NCBI GenBank assembly: GCA_037147055.1
Contig: JBAWVW010000002.1
Coordinates: 4,813-68,812 of the forward strand
DNA: 64,000 bases
Direction of reading: 5' to 3'
From: Casp-actino8 sp037147055
Lineage (GTDB): Bacteria; Actinomycetota; Acidimicrobiia; Acidimicrobiales; Ilumatobacteraceae
Shown one piece after another: positions 50,760 through 59,812 of this stretch; positions within the stretch are counted from its first letter, which is position 1; the number at the start of each line of letters is the position of its first letter. A model generated the notes under the pieces. The model had not been told where the DNA came from. It ran no database searches and worked only from the letters and a program-made list of their open reading frames with translations. The translations under genes and the position numbers were made by a program.

Positions 50760-52132
50760 GTGATCAGGTGCTTGTCTACGGAGTTGGGATTGCAGGTATG
50801 GCGACGATTCGTGCGCTGAAGCAGCGTGACATTGACTTCATCGCCGTTGATGATCGCCTGACAGATATCCAACGATTGGCCTTGGCAGAAATAGATGTCG
50901 TGGCGATTGAGTCTCCCAGCGATACCGAGTTGAGAAAACTGATTGAAATGAGTGCATGTGTTGCTCCTGCACCCGGCATTGCCGAGCATCATCGCTTGAT
51001 TACTGAGTCGCTGCATCAGGGTAAGGAAATAAAGACCGAGTTAGACCTTGCTTATGAATGGGAATCCATGCGCACCGGTGGCGCTCGCCCCATTGTGACG
51101 GTGACAGGAACCGATGGCAAGACTTCGACCGTATTGTTAACTCAAGCCATGCTGGCAGCATCAGGCCGTCGACCAGTCGCTTGTGGAAATACGGAGATTC
51201 CTATGGTCGAGGCTTTGGATATGGACGTTGATACGTTCGTCGTTGAAGCCACAAGTTTTCGTCTTGCCTTCGTCGAATCATTTCGTTCGCAGGCTTCGGC
51301 GTGGTTGAACTTGGCTCCGGATCATCTTGATTGGCACATATCAATGGATACCTATGAGGCGGCGAAGGCCCGTCTTTGGAGAAATCTTTACCTGACAGAT
51401 ACTGCGATCGGTTGTGCTGCTGATCAGACAGTGATGCGTCACTTGCGCCGATCGTCGGCACACCAAATAGTTGTTGCAGGGGAGTCGGGTGACGGCCACT
51501 ACTTCTGTCGTGACGGAAAACTGTGTGGACCATTCGGAGAGATCACGCAGAGTGCAGCCATGCATCGCGCGCTGCCGCATGATATTTCCAACGCCCTAGT
51601 GGCAACAGCTCTGTGCCAAGAAAGTGGCTTGGGTGAACTCCGTGCGATCACTTCGGTTCTCAGCACCTTCGTGGCGCCACATCATCGGATTGAGTTTGTG
51701 GCGCAAGCACACGGAGTGAGTTGGTTTGACGATTCAAAGGCCACGACTCCGCACGCTGCCCTGACTGCCATTCGTGGTTTTGATTCAGTGGTTTTGATTG
51801 CGGGTGGACGCAATAAAGGTCTTGACCTCGCAGCAATGGCTGGTGAGCCTGGTCGAATGAAAAGTGTCGTAGCAATTGGTGAATCAGCCGAACTCATCGC
51901 TCAGGCTTTTCACGGTGTGTGTCCAGTCGTATTTGCAGATTCGATGGAGGTAGCCGTCTCGGTAGCGGCCTCTTTGGTAACCACTGGCGACACCGTACTT
52001 TTGTCTCCAGGATGTACAAGCCTGGATTGGTACGGCGGATATGCCGCACGCGGTGAAGATTTTTCGCGATGTGTCAAAGAACTCCTTGGTCCGAATGTTT
52101 TACGCACTCAAAGTAATGGAGCCACATCATGA
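50756..52132 (+). CDS. murD: UDP-MurNAc-L-alanine:D-glutamate ligase MurD
   Basis: Adds D-glutamate to UDP-MurNAc-L-Ala. The 458-aa protein has an N-terminal substrate domain (VYGVGIAGMATIRAL), P-loop GTDGKTST, the NLAPDHLDWH segment and the C-terminal DSKATTPHAAL motif. ATGA overlaps join it to mraY and ftsW. Nothing unusual is seen. Confidence 0.95.
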   Translation: MSDQVLVYGVGIAGMATIRALKQRDIDFIAVDDRLTDIQRLALAEIDVVAIESPSDTELRKLIEMSACVAPAPGIAEHHRLITESLHQGKEIKTELDLAYEWESMRTGGARPIVTVTGTDGKTSTVLLTQAMLAASGRRPVACGNTEIPMVEALDMDVDTFVVEATSFRLAFVESFRSQASAWLNLAPDHLDWHISMDTYEAAKARLWRNLYLTDTAIGCAADQTVMRHLRRSSAHQIVVAGESGDGHYFCRDGKLCGPFGEITQSAAMHRALPHDISNALVATALCQESGLGELRAITSVLSTFVAPHHRIEFVAQAHGVSWFDDSKATTPHAALTAIRGFDSVVLIAGGRNKGLDLAAMAGEPGRMKSVVAIGESAELIAQAFHGVCPVVFADSMEVAVSVAASLVTTGDTVLLSPGCTSLDWYGGYAARGEDFSRCVKELLGPNVLRTQSNGATS

Positions 52133-53385
52133 CAGCCGTCATTCAACGTCAAACTCGCAAACCTCAAGATATGTCCGACCGTCGGCGGGCTGCCTTTGAA
52201 CGCGCCCAATTAGCTCGTAGCAAAGGGACCCGACCCCGTTCTCGTTATCGTGAGAAAATAGGCAAAGGGCCAAAACCTTTGGGCTTCTACATGATTGCTG
52301 CGATGGTTTTTATTCTTGTTGCCTTTGGTTTAGTCATGGTTCTTTCGGCCTCCTCGATCTATTCATTTAATAAAGAGGGAACACCATGGAATTACTTCTC
52401 TCGGCAGGTTTTTTTCGCCGGCATTGGTTTGCTTGGAATGGCTTTAGCTACCACTTTTCCGCTCACTTGGTTTCAAAAGCACACGAAGAGATTCCCCTCA
52501 TTGACATTTGCTTCAATCTTGCCCATGTTCGGCGTGGCTCTGATGTTGCTTGCTTTCCTCCCTGGTATCGGCACCAAAGTCAACGGCGCACGGGCATGGA
52601 TTCACTTTGGTTCTCAAACATTCCAACCCTCCGAGTTGATGAAGTTATTCATCATTATTTTTGGTGCCGACCTTTTGTCACGACGTGAAGCAGAAATGGG
52701 AAACCTGCGCCGCACTATGAGTCCTTTTCTCATAGTCACGAGCGCGGGTGCCGGATTAGCGATGATTCAGAGCGATGTTGGCTCGTGTCTCGTCATGCTT
52801 GGAATAGCTGCTGCTGTCCTCTTCCTAGCCGGCGCACCACTGCGTCCCATGCTGGCTTTGGCGGCAGGAGCAACGCCGTTTGCACTGTTGTTCATTCGTA
52901 GTAGCCCCGAAAAACTTCAACGATTTACTTCTTTTTTGGATATTTATGGAACCCGCGCAGATCAGGGCTATCAGGTGTACCAGTCGATGATCAGTCTCTC
53001 TAATGGCGGCTTGACAGGTACGGGTATCGGAACTGGTTCGGGTAAATGGGGTTATGTTCCCTTGGCTCACAGCGACTTCATATTCGCTGTTCTTGCTGAA
53101 GAGATGGGCTTGTTGGGGGTTCTGGGACTTGTGACTCTCTTCGCTTTTCTCATTTATTTTGGACTACAAGTGGCTCTTTCGTGTCGTTATCGCTTTGGGC
53201 TGTTGCTTGCTGGGGGCATCGCTTCCTGGTTCTTATTGCAGTTAGTGATCAACGTTGGTGGGGTCATCGGTTTGTTGCCAGTGACTGGACTGACCTTGCC
53301 GTTCATCTCTTTTGGTGGAACATCGCTTATTGTTTCAATGGTGGCGTGCGGATTAATGATGAACGTAGCCCGCAGACCAAGATGA
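52129..53385 (+). CDS. ftsW: SEDS division glycosyltransferase FtsW
   Basis: Septal glycan polymerase partnered by FtsI. The 418-aa protein has a basic cytoplasmic N-terminus (about 1-50), about ten membrane segments, FQPSELMKLF, the GYQVYQSMISLSNGGLTGTGIG loop and the PVTGLTLPFISFGGTS C-terminus. It differs from the RodA at 10274 in sequence and context. murG begins at an ATGA overlap. Confidence 0.95.
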   Translation: MTAVIQRQTRKPQDMSDRRRAAFERAQLARSKGTRPRSRYREKIGKGPKPLGFYMIAAMVFILVAFGLVMVLSASSIYSFNKEGTPWNYFSRQVFFAGIGLLGMALATTFPLTWFQKHTKRFPSLTFASILPMFGVALMLLAFLPGIGTKVNGARAWIHFGSQTFQPSELMKLFIIIFGADLLSRREAEMGNLRRTMSPFLIVTSAGAGLAMIQSDVGSCLVMLGIAAAVLFLAGAPLRPMLALAAGATPFALLFIRSSPEKLQRFTSFLDIYGTRADQGYQVYQSMISLSNGGLTGTGIGTGSGKWGYVPLAHSDFIFAVLAEEMGLLGVLGLVTLFAFLIYFGLQVALSCRYRFGLLLAGGIASWFLLQLVINVGGVIGLLPVTGLTLPFISFGGTSLIVSMVACGLMMNVARRPR

Positions 53386-54506
53386 CTTGTTTCGCAGTCA
53401 TCGGCGGTGGCGGCACCTCGGGGCATGTCCTGCCGGCGATCGCGATAAGCGAAACACTCGTTGATTCTGGGATATTGATCAGTGATATCTACTACATGGG
53501 TGCGCATCGGGGAATTGAAACGCGTTTGATCCCACCAACAGGAATGGGGCACAAGTTTTTTCATGTGACTGGACTGCAAAGAAGTTTCTCCTTTTCGGCA
53601 TGTCAGACGAATTTTCTCTTTATTCCGCGCTTGCTACGAGCGCGGAATCAGGCAATTCGACTGATGCGATCGCTTGCACCCAAAGTGGTTGTCAGCGTTG
53701 GCGGCTACGCCAGTTTGCCCGCAGTGCTGGCTGCAAAGAAATTAGGCATTCCCATTGTGGTCGTGAGTTATGACCGCAGGCCGGGAAGATCAAGTAGCCT
53801 GACGGCGCGTTTCGCCGACAAGACAGCGGCGGCCTTTCCCGACTCGCCGCTGCCGCGCGCGGTCATGACTGGAGCTCCAGTGCGGCGGGTGGTGCGTTCC
53901 GTAAGTCGAGATCAGGACCGTGTCGCGGCCCGCCAAAGACTTGGAATCGCCGAGAAACGATTTCTGATCGGTGTGATTGGTGGTTCTCAGGGTTCTGGAA
54001 TGCTGAATGAAATAATCCAACGATTCGTGCAAAGATTTGCTGATGATGATCAGTTGGCAGTTCGGCACATCGTGGGGCCACGCTTTTTTGATGACTTCAA
54101 AAATCCCATCACGCCAACCCAGATTCACGGCGTGCAGTACCAAGTGATTGCTTACGAAGACAATATGCAAGACATCTATGCGAGCGTTGACCTCCTCATT
54201 GGGCGTGCAGGAGCAGGAACAATCGCCGATGTGGCGACTACTGGGACTCCTTCAATTTTGATTCCATGGTCTGGTGCCGCCGACGACCATCAAACAGCGA
54301 ACGCCCAATGGCTGAGTGAAAGCGCAGCAGCGATTCTTCTCAAAGAAGACGTAGCTGCGGAATCATTGATCGCCAAGATCGAAGAATTGCGCGCGAACCC
54401 TGATCAGTTGCTTGAAATTGGGAGACATGCTTATCTCCTGGGTGCCAAAAATCGTGCTGGAGCAATTGGCGAACTAATTTTGAGCATGGCTCAAGGCATC
54501 AGATAA
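53382..54506 (+). CDS. murG: Lipid II synthase MurG
   Basis: Adds GlcNAc to lipid I at the inner membrane face. The 374-aa GT-B protein has the first glycine loop as GGGGTSGHVLPA (usual GGTGGH), SVGGYAS, and the donor-binding GRAGAGTIADVA and DDHQTANA. The loop that usually reads HEQNAxPG is SYDRRPG here, with PG kept. The ATG at 53382 makes an ATGA overlap with ftsW; the frame is open about 200 nt upstream inside ftsW and that extension is not used. Confidence 0.93.
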   Translation: MTCFAVIGGGGTSGHVLPAIAISETLVDSGILISDIYYMGAHRGIETRLIPPTGMGHKFFHVTGLQRSFSFSACQTNFLFIPRLLRARNQAIRLMRSLAPKVVVSVGGYASLPAVLAAKKLGIPIVVVSYDRRPGRSSSLTARFADKTAAAFPDSPLPRAVMTGAPVRRVVRSVSRDQDRVAARQRLGIAEKRFLIGVIGGSQGSGMLNEIIQRFVQRFADDDQLAVRHIVGPRFFDDFKNPITPTQIHGVQYQVIAYEDNMQDIYASVDLLIGRAGAGTIADVATTGTPSILIPWSGAADDHQTANAQWLSESAAAILLKEDVAAESLIAKIEELRANPDQLLEIGRHAYLLGAKNRAGAIGELILSMAQGIR

Positions 54507-55906
54507 TGAATGGAATTGCCACCGATTTAACGACACGTCGGCGAATTCATGTGGTCGGCGTGGGTGGCCCAGGAATGAGCGCCATCGCCACGACTTTGCA
54601 ACAAATGGGTCATGAAGTTTCTGGGAGCGACATTAAGGACTCGCCAGTCATTGACAGGTTGCGAGGACTCGGGGTACTGATCAACATTGGTCATGACGAA
54701 GATGTCGTTCACGACTGCGATTATGTGACCGCCTCAACTGCTATTCCTCAGAACAATATTGAAATTGTGGCTGCTCGTTTGGCAGGTATCACTGTGTTGA
54801 ATCGAGCTCAAATTTTGGCGGCGATTTGTTTTCAGCGACCGACGATTGGTGTTGCTGGTACGCATGGAAAGACAACAACAACGTCATTGCTCGTGCGTAT
54901 TTTTACCCATGCTGGTTTGAATCCAAATTTTATTGTTGGTGGTGATGTCCTGAATGAGTCAACTGGAGCGCGCTGGACCAATTCTCAGTGGACGATTGTT
55001 GAAGCCGATGAGAGTGATGGGACTCATCTGGAATTGCCACTAACCGCCAGCATCTTGACGAATATCGATTCTGATCATCTTGATCATTACAACGATCTTG
55101 CGGGCATTACTGAAAGTTTCGCGAGGTATCTCTCGCAGATTCAGGGACCCCGCGTGGTTTGCTGTGATGATCCGTTGATTCGAAACCTGTCTCACGTGGG
55201 CGATTGGTGCACTTACGGTTTTGACTCCACTGCTGATTTTTGTTGTCATGATGTCACAGCTACCGATGGTCGGACCGAGTTCGCGATCACTGACCAGCGT
55301 GGTGACGGGTTAAGTGTCACCATTTCTATGTCTCTGCGAGGGATGCATAATGTCCTCAATGTGACCGGGGCTGTAGCCATGGCGGTGGCCTGTGGCATTG
55401 AGATGCAGGTCGCGGCGGACGCAATACGAACCTTTGATGGAGTAGGCAGACGCTTTCAAATTGTGGGTGACTTTAAAGGGGCAACGCTGGTCGATGATTA
55501 CGCCCACTTGCCACGCGAGATTGAGGCCGTCTTGGCTGCAGCGAAGTTCAGCGATGATGGCTGGGGACGAATCGTTGCGGTTTTTCAACCAAATCGTTTT
55601 AACCGTATGGCAATCATGTCCCCAGAATATGGCGATGCTTTTGCGAATGCTGATCTTGTGGTGATCACAGACATCTATTCATCGGGTACCGAAAAAATCG
55701 AGGGTGTCACGGGGGAGTTGGTCGCTCACGCTGTGCGTGCTCGGCGTCCTGCGCAGCAAGTCTTATATTTCCCGAGTCGAGACTCATTGGCTGAGCAAGT
55801 ATCGGCACTTTTGCAACCTGGTGATGTATGTATCTCAATGGGTTGCGGCGACATTGAATTTCTGCCTCATGAAATTTTAGAAACTCTTCGCCGTAGGGGC
55901 CACTGA
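54506..55906 (+). CDS. murC: UDP-MurNAc:L-alanine ligase MurC
   Basis: First stem-peptide ligase. The 466-aa product has the nucleotide-binding VVGVGGPGMSAIA, P-loop GTHGKTTT, EADESDGTHL, NIDSDHLDHY and the C-terminal DDYAHLPREIEAVL. The ATG shares one base with the murG stop (TAATG). murB follows after 1 nt. It is not fused to murB or ddl. Confidence 0.95.
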   Translation: MNGIATDLTTRRRIHVVGVGGPGMSAIATTLQQMGHEVSGSDIKDSPVIDRLRGLGVLINIGHDEDVVHDCDYVTASTAIPQNNIEIVAARLAGITVLNRAQILAAICFQRPTIGVAGTHGKTTTTSLLVRIFTHAGLNPNFIVGGDVLNESTGARWTNSQWTIVEADESDGTHLELPLTASILTNIDSDHLDHYNDLAGITESFARYLSQIQGPRVVCCDDPLIRNLSHVGDWCTYGFDSTADFCCHDVTATDGRTEFAITDQRGDGLSVTISMSLRGMHNVLNVTGAVAMAVACGIEMQVAADAIRTFDGVGRRFQIVGDFKGATLVDDYAHLPREIEAVLAAAKFSDDGWGRIVAVFQPNRFNRMAIMSPEYGDAFANADLVVITDIYSSGTEKIEGVTGELVAHAVRARRPAQQVLYFPSRDSLAEQVSALLQPGDVCISMGCGDIEFLPHEILETLRRRGH

Positions 55907-55907
55907 G

Positions 55908-56876
55908 ATGTTGCGCAAGGAACAGATAGCGGCGACTATCGCTGGGCTTGGCGCATTGGCGCAATGCGACTATGACGTTTCATCGCTGACGACTTACAAG
56001 GTCGGCGGTCGAGCGGCAATTTTCGTTCGCGCCGAAACGATGCAAGACCTGTTGCTTGTGGCACGGGTCGTTTGCGAAACCGGTGTGCCGCTGATCTCTT
56101 TGGGGCGTGGCAGCAACTTACTGCTGAGCGATAACGGTTTTTCGGGTTTGATCGTGCAACTCGGAGAAGTTGCACAACAAATTTTGATCCCCAACAGGGA
56201 ACTGCATGATGAGGCCTTGATTGCTCGAAAGGATGAATGTTGCGTGACTGCCGGTTCTGCTGTGGCACTACCGGTTTTGGCACGGCGCACGGCTACTGCC
56301 GGTATTCGTGGCTTTGAGTGGGCCGTAGGTGTTCCGGGTTCAATTGGCGGTGCGATTCGAATGAATGCTGGGGGACACGGTTCAGATATCAGTGAATCAT
56401 TAGTGAGCGCGCAGGTTCTTGATGTCCGTACTGCGATCATCTCCACCGTGTCGAGGGCAGAGTTTGGACTTCGTTTCCGCGCCTCTGATATCCGAGATGA
56501 GCAGTTGATTTTGTCTGCAACGCTGTCCTTGACCTATGGGAGTTCGCAGGAGTCCCAGCAGATGATTGATGAGATCGTCAGGTGGCGTAGAGAGAACCAA
56601 CCAGGTGGACAAAATGCGGGTTCGGTTTTTGTTAATCCGGTCCCAGGAGAAATAGCCGCTGGGCAATTGATTGATCGCTGCGGTTTGCGGGGTTTTCGGA
56701 TTGGCTCAGCAGAGGTTTCTATGAAACACGCGAATTTTATCCAAGTGGATGCGGGTGGCTCGGCGCAAGACGTCGTGGCGTTAATGCGCTACATCCAACG
56801 GGCGGTACGCGACACTTCTGGGTATGAACTTCGTAGCGAAATCCGCCTCATAGGTTTTGGGGAGGAGTCCCAATGA
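55908..56876 (+). CDS. murB: UDP-N-acetylenolpyruvoylglucosamine reductase MurB
   Basis: FAD enzyme that completes UDP-MurNAc. The 322-aa protein has the FAD-site SLTTYKVGGRA and ISLGRGSNLLLSD, the GFEWAVGVPGSIGGAIRMNAGG core, and NAGSVFVNP with the catalytic Ser, as in type II MurB. It overlaps ftsQ through ATGA. Complete and ordinary in length. Confidence 0.95.
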   Translation: MLRKEQIAATIAGLGALAQCDYDVSSLTTYKVGGRAAIFVRAETMQDLLLVARVVCETGVPLISLGRGSNLLLSDNGFSGLIVQLGEVAQQILIPNRELHDEALIARKDECCVTAGSAVALPVLARRTATAGIRGFEWAVGVPGSIGGAIRMNAGGHGSDISESLVSAQVLDVRTAIISTVSRAEFGLRFRASDIRDEQLILSATLSLTYGSSQESQQMIDEIVRWRRENQPGGQNAGSVFVNPVPGEIAAGQLIDRCGLRGFRIGSAEVSMKHANFIQVDAGGSAQDVVALMRYIQRAVRDTSGYELRSEIRLIGFGEESQ

Positions 56877-57805
56877 AAGACCAATGGAAGCGCCTCTTCA
56901 ACAAGGGGGATGAGTTAGAAGCTCTTGCGCCAAAAAAGGAGCGGACTTGGGACACGAAGGTGTCCTCGTCAGGAAAAAAACGAATTCTGATTTCTGATGA
57001 TTCTGATGCCCCAAGTTCGAAGGCTTCTAGCGTCTCGCAGCGCCACAAAACGCTTGATCGCACTGGAGTCAAGCGCTTTGATTTACGTCGCCTCGCCATT
57101 GAACGCGTGGGAGGTGTGCGACGCTTGCATTGGGCGAGCATGGTTGGCATAGCCGCGGTTGTCGTCATGCTGCTCTTACTGATGCTCACGAGTCCGATTT
57201 TGTCAATTCGTCAAGTTGATGTCGAAGGAGCTGTATATACCGATCCAGTTCGTTTGGCCGAGGTGGTCGATGATTTGGATGGCTCAGCAATTTTGACTGT
57301 GGATCTTGGTGCCGCCAAGAAAAAGCTCTTGGAGATCCCATGGGTGCGTCAAGTACGGGTCTCGATGCATATGCCTTCTCGAGTCACGGTGGAGATTGTG
57401 GAGAGAGACCCTGTTGCCTTTTTTCGTGCTGTGGACGGTTTCAATCGCGTCATTGACCGTGATGGGCGCGTCCTTGATGTCATTGAGGGCGATCCCACAG
57501 ATTTCACACCAATTATTGGAACTGGGCCAAACCTTTCGGCTGGAAGTTTCGTTGAACAGCCATTTTTAGGTTCAGCACAACTCATTAACGCCTTGCCTTA
57601 TGACCTTCTGAAGCGTTTAAAGTCAGTTTCGGTGACTCCAACGGGGGAGGTCTCACTCTCGTTGTCAGGAGATATCGAGGTACTTTTCGGCACTCCCGAT
57701 GATTTTCAAATCAAATTAGTGGGGATAGTCAACGAAATGAAGCGCCAAGGCACGAACCGTTATTCAGTACTAGATGTCTCTAGCGGGGAACCGAGCGTTC
57801 GATGA
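56873..57805 (+). CDS. ftsQ: Cell division protein FtsQ
   Basis: Bitopic divisome scaffold. The 310-aa product has a charged cytoplasmic N-terminus (1-85), one membrane segment (about 90-110), a POTRA domain (ILSIRQVDVEGAVYTDPVRLAEVV), and the FtsQ beta domain with VRVSMHMPSRVTVEIVERDPVAFF. Its stop overlaps the ATG of a 51-codon frame leading toward ftsZ. Confidence 0.92.
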   Translation: MKDQWKRLFNKGDELEALAPKKERTWDTKVSSSGKKRILISDDSDAPSSKASSVSQRHKTLDRTGVKRFDLRRLAIERVGGVRRLHWASMVGIAAVVVMLLLLMLTSPILSIRQVDVEGAVYTDPVRLAEVVDDLDGSAILTVDLGAAKKKLLEIPWVRQVRVSMHMPSRVTVEIVERDPVAFFRAVDGFNRVIDRDGRVLDVIEGDPTDFTPIIGTGPNLSAGSFVEQPFLGSAQLINALPYDLLKRLKSVSVTPTGEVSLSLSGDIEVLFGTPDDFQIKLVGIVNEMKRQGTNRYSVLDVSSGEPSVR

Positions 57806-57957
57806 ACCAGCACCGCGATATGGTCGGACAAGCCGTTGAGCAGGACTTCAACGTGACGCATGGGGCGAGTATCCCCCCATTGCCGATGAAGAAGTGCGAG
57901 ACTGAGAACGGAATTGTTAGTAAATTGCAACTCAATGTCGGTTTAGCCGACACCTGA
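57802..57957 (+). CDS. Possible 51-aa small protein between ftsQ and ftsZ
   Basis: The ATG at 57802 overlaps the ftsQ stop (ATGA), the same coupling used across the cluster, and the frame runs 51 codons to TGA at 57955, 20 nt before ftsZ. The peptide is polar with a Pro-rich middle (SIPPLPMKK) and no membrane segment or known motif. Two inverted repeats lie within it (57860-57880 and 57936-57952), which could instead mean the region is only a leader with regulatory RNA structure. I rate the gene reading as uncertain. Confidence 0.3.
   Translation: MNQHRDMVGQAVEQDFNVTHGASIPPLPMKKCETENGIVSKLQLNVGLADT
57936..57952 (+). promoter_or_regulatory. Hairpin just upstream of the ftsZ ribosome site
   Basis: TGTCGG and CCGACA (6-bp stem, 5-nt loop TTTAG) lie 8 nt before the strong Shine-Dalgarno GCGGAGGAG (57961-57968) of ftsZ. 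A second inverted repeat, ATGGGG/CCCCAT, is at 57860-57880. They may shape the ftsZ leader. Confidence 0.35.
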
Positions 57958-57977
57958 AAGCGGAGGAGTCTCCCGAC

Positions 57978-59090
57978 ATGGTTGGTGGACAGACAAACTA
58001 TATTTGCCAGATCAAAGTTGTTGGCGTCGGCGGCGGCGGCGTGAATGCCGTGAACCGAATGATTGAGCGCGACCTGCGTGGTGTTGAATTCATTGCAATC
58101 AACACCGATATCCAGGCTTTGATGACTAGTGACGCCGAACTCAAACTTGATATCGGTCGTGAACTTACAAAGGGTCTCGGCGCTGGTAGTGATCCTGAGG
58201 TTGGTCGTTTGGCTGCAGAGGCGCATCGCGACGAGATTGAAGATGCTCTCAAGGGTGCTGACATGGTTTTCATTGCTGCCGGCGAAGGCGGCGGTACAGG
58301 AACTGGCGCTGCCCCAGTAGTGGCCGAGATTGCTAAGGCTGCCGGAGCGCTCACGATTGCGATTGTGACTCGACCTTTTTCTTTTGAGGGTCGAAAGCGA
58401 GCCGTGCAAGCGGATGCTGGTATTGCCAAACTGAAAGAAAAAGTTGATACCTTGATCGTGGTTCCGAACGATCGACTGCTCTCAGTAGTCGATGCTCGCG
58501 ACACTGTGATGGAAGCTTTTGCTCGTGCGGACGAAGTTTTGTACAGCGGTGTCTCTGGAATTTCTGAACTGATCACGAATCCAGGATTGATCAACACCGA
58601 CTTTGCCGATGTCAAGATGACGCTACAGAACGCGGGATCAGCACTCATGGGTATTGGCTCGGCGAGTGGCGACAGCCGTGCTCGCGATGCAGCCCTCAAG
58701 GCTTTGTCAAGCAATCTCTTGGAAGCCTCAATAGAGGGAGCGCGTGGAGTGCTTCTCAATGTCACTGGGCCTTCAAGTATGACCCTGATGGAGATGAACG
58801 AAGCCGCCGAGATTATCCACGGCATTGCTCATCAAGACGCCAACATTATTTTCGGAACCGTTATCAATGATGATATGGGTGATGAGGTGCGAGTCACAGT
58901 CATCGCCGCGGGTTTTGATCGCTGGGAAGGTGCTCCTCAAGTGCGACCAACGGGTCGCCCAGCCGGTCGCACAGTGGCGCCCGCACGAGACGCCAAACCA
59001 TCGGCGCCAGTCAAGGACATCTTTAGTACTGATGGTGAACCTGACAATGATGGCGACGATGATTTTGACGTTCCTTCGTTCTTGAAGTGA
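57978..59090 (+). CDS. ftsZ: Cell division GTPase FtsZ
   Basis: Tubulin homologue that forms the division ring. The 370-aa product has VVGVGGGGVNAVNRM, the tubulin signature GGGTGTGAAP, the T7-loop region (NTDFADVKMTLQNAG), a variable linker (about 320-350) and the conserved C-terminal peptide ending DDDFDVPSFLK, which binds SepF and other anchors. A strong GGAGGAG lies 9 nt before the ATG. It is separated from ftsQ by 172 bp, so extra transcription or processing here is likely. Confidence 0.97.
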   Translation: MVGGQTNYICQIKVVGVGGGGVNAVNRMIERDLRGVEFIAINTDIQALMTSDAELKLDIGRELTKGLGAGSDPEVGRLAAEAHRDEIEDALKGADMVFIAAGEGGGTGTGAAPVVAEIAKAAGALTIAIVTRPFSFEGRKRAVQADAGIAKLKEKVDTLIVVPNDRLLSVVDARDTVMEAFARADEVLYSGVSGISELITNPGLINTDFADVKMTLQNAGSALMGIGSASGDSRARDAALKALSSNLLEASIEGARGVLLNVTGPSSMTLMEMNEAAEIIHGIAHQDANIIFGTVINDDMGDEVRVTVIAAGFDRWEGAPQVRPTGRPAGRTVAPARDAKPSAPVKDIFSTDGEPDNDGDDDFDVPSFLK

Positions 59091-59116
59091 AGTAACGAGT
59101 CAGTCTCATATTCGCG

Positions 59117-59788
59117 ATGAGTGAGACTGAGCGAATTAGGGACAACTACTTAGCTGTACTTGATCGTGCGCGGCGTTGTGGCGGTGAGTCGGTCAAAGTG
59201 GTCGCTGTCACGAAGACTTTTCCAGCCAGTGCTATTCGCGCCGTCCACGCTGCTGGGTGCTCGGCTATCGGTGAAAACTATGCCCAAGAGATGGAAGCGA
59301 AGATAGGCGGCCTTCGGGCGGATGCGAGTTTTGGCGAATCTCTTCCTGAAGTTCATTTTATTGGACGGCTACAGTCCAATAAAATTCGCCAGATCGCTCA
59401 TTTGGTCTCGGTTTGGCAGTCAATTGATCGTGATTCCGTGCTTGAAGAAGTGGCCCGACGATCCCCTGGAGCGCGGATTTTGATTCAAGTGAATGCCACT
59501 GGTGAAGTTGTCAAGGGTGGATGCCAACCAGATCAGGTTGAGCATTTGCTCGGCTCGGCTGCGCAACGGGGACTGAGGGTTGAGGGGCTGATGACGGTGG
59601 GACCCACGGATGCAAATGCGCAGCGTACCGAGGCGGTCTTTTCGCAGGTTGCTCGTTTGGCTCAGCAGTTGGGGCTTCAAGAACTTTCGATGGGGATGAC
59701 CAATGACTTGGAGATCGCCATTGGCGCAGGGTCCACACTGATTCGCGTTGGTTCGGCGATCTTTGGAGACCGTCCACCCATCACCTGA
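59117..59788 (+). CDS. yggS: YggS-family pyridoxal phosphate homeostasis protein
   Basis: PLP-binding barrel protein that keeps vitamin B6 pools in balance; it has no known enzyme reaction. The 223-aa protein has the PLP Lys33 in VAVTKTF, GENYAQEM, HFIGRLQSNK and the C-terminal LSMGMTNDLEIAIGAGSTLIRVGSAIFG. It stands between ftsZ and sepF as in most actinobacteria, though the laccase-domain gene (pgeF) often found before it is absent. Confidence 0.93.
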   Translation: MSETERIRDNYLAVLDRARRCGGESVKVVAVTKTFPASAIRAVHAAGCSAIGENYAQEMEAKIGGLRADASFGESLPEVHFIGRLQSNKIRQIAHLVSVWQSIDRDSVLEEVARRSPGARILIQVNATGEVVKGGCQPDQVEHLLGSAAQRGLRVEGLMTVGPTDANAQRTEAVFSQVARLAQQLGLQELSMGMTNDLEIAIGAGSTLIRVGSAIFGDRPPIT

Positions 59789-59798
59789 TGACACCGAC

Positions 59799-59804
59799 TA
59801 TTGT
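59799..59804 (+). promoter_or_regulatory. Possible -10 box of sepF
   Basis: TATTGT lies 8 nt before the sepF ATG in a 24-bp gap without a Shine-Dalgarno. It fits the leaderless pattern but could be chance. Confidence 0.3.
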
Positions 59805-59812
59805 TTATTGCG

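Noticed and set aside
53181..53381. A 67-codon N-terminal extension of murG
   Set aside because: It lies inside ftsW; the ATG at 53382 gives the glycine loop at the proper place and the ATGA coupling used across the cluster.
57998..58825. A 275-codon open frame antisense to ftsZ
   Set aside because: It is the mirror of ftsZ codon usage; the product is low-complexity Ser/Ala/Pro and no start signal is seen.
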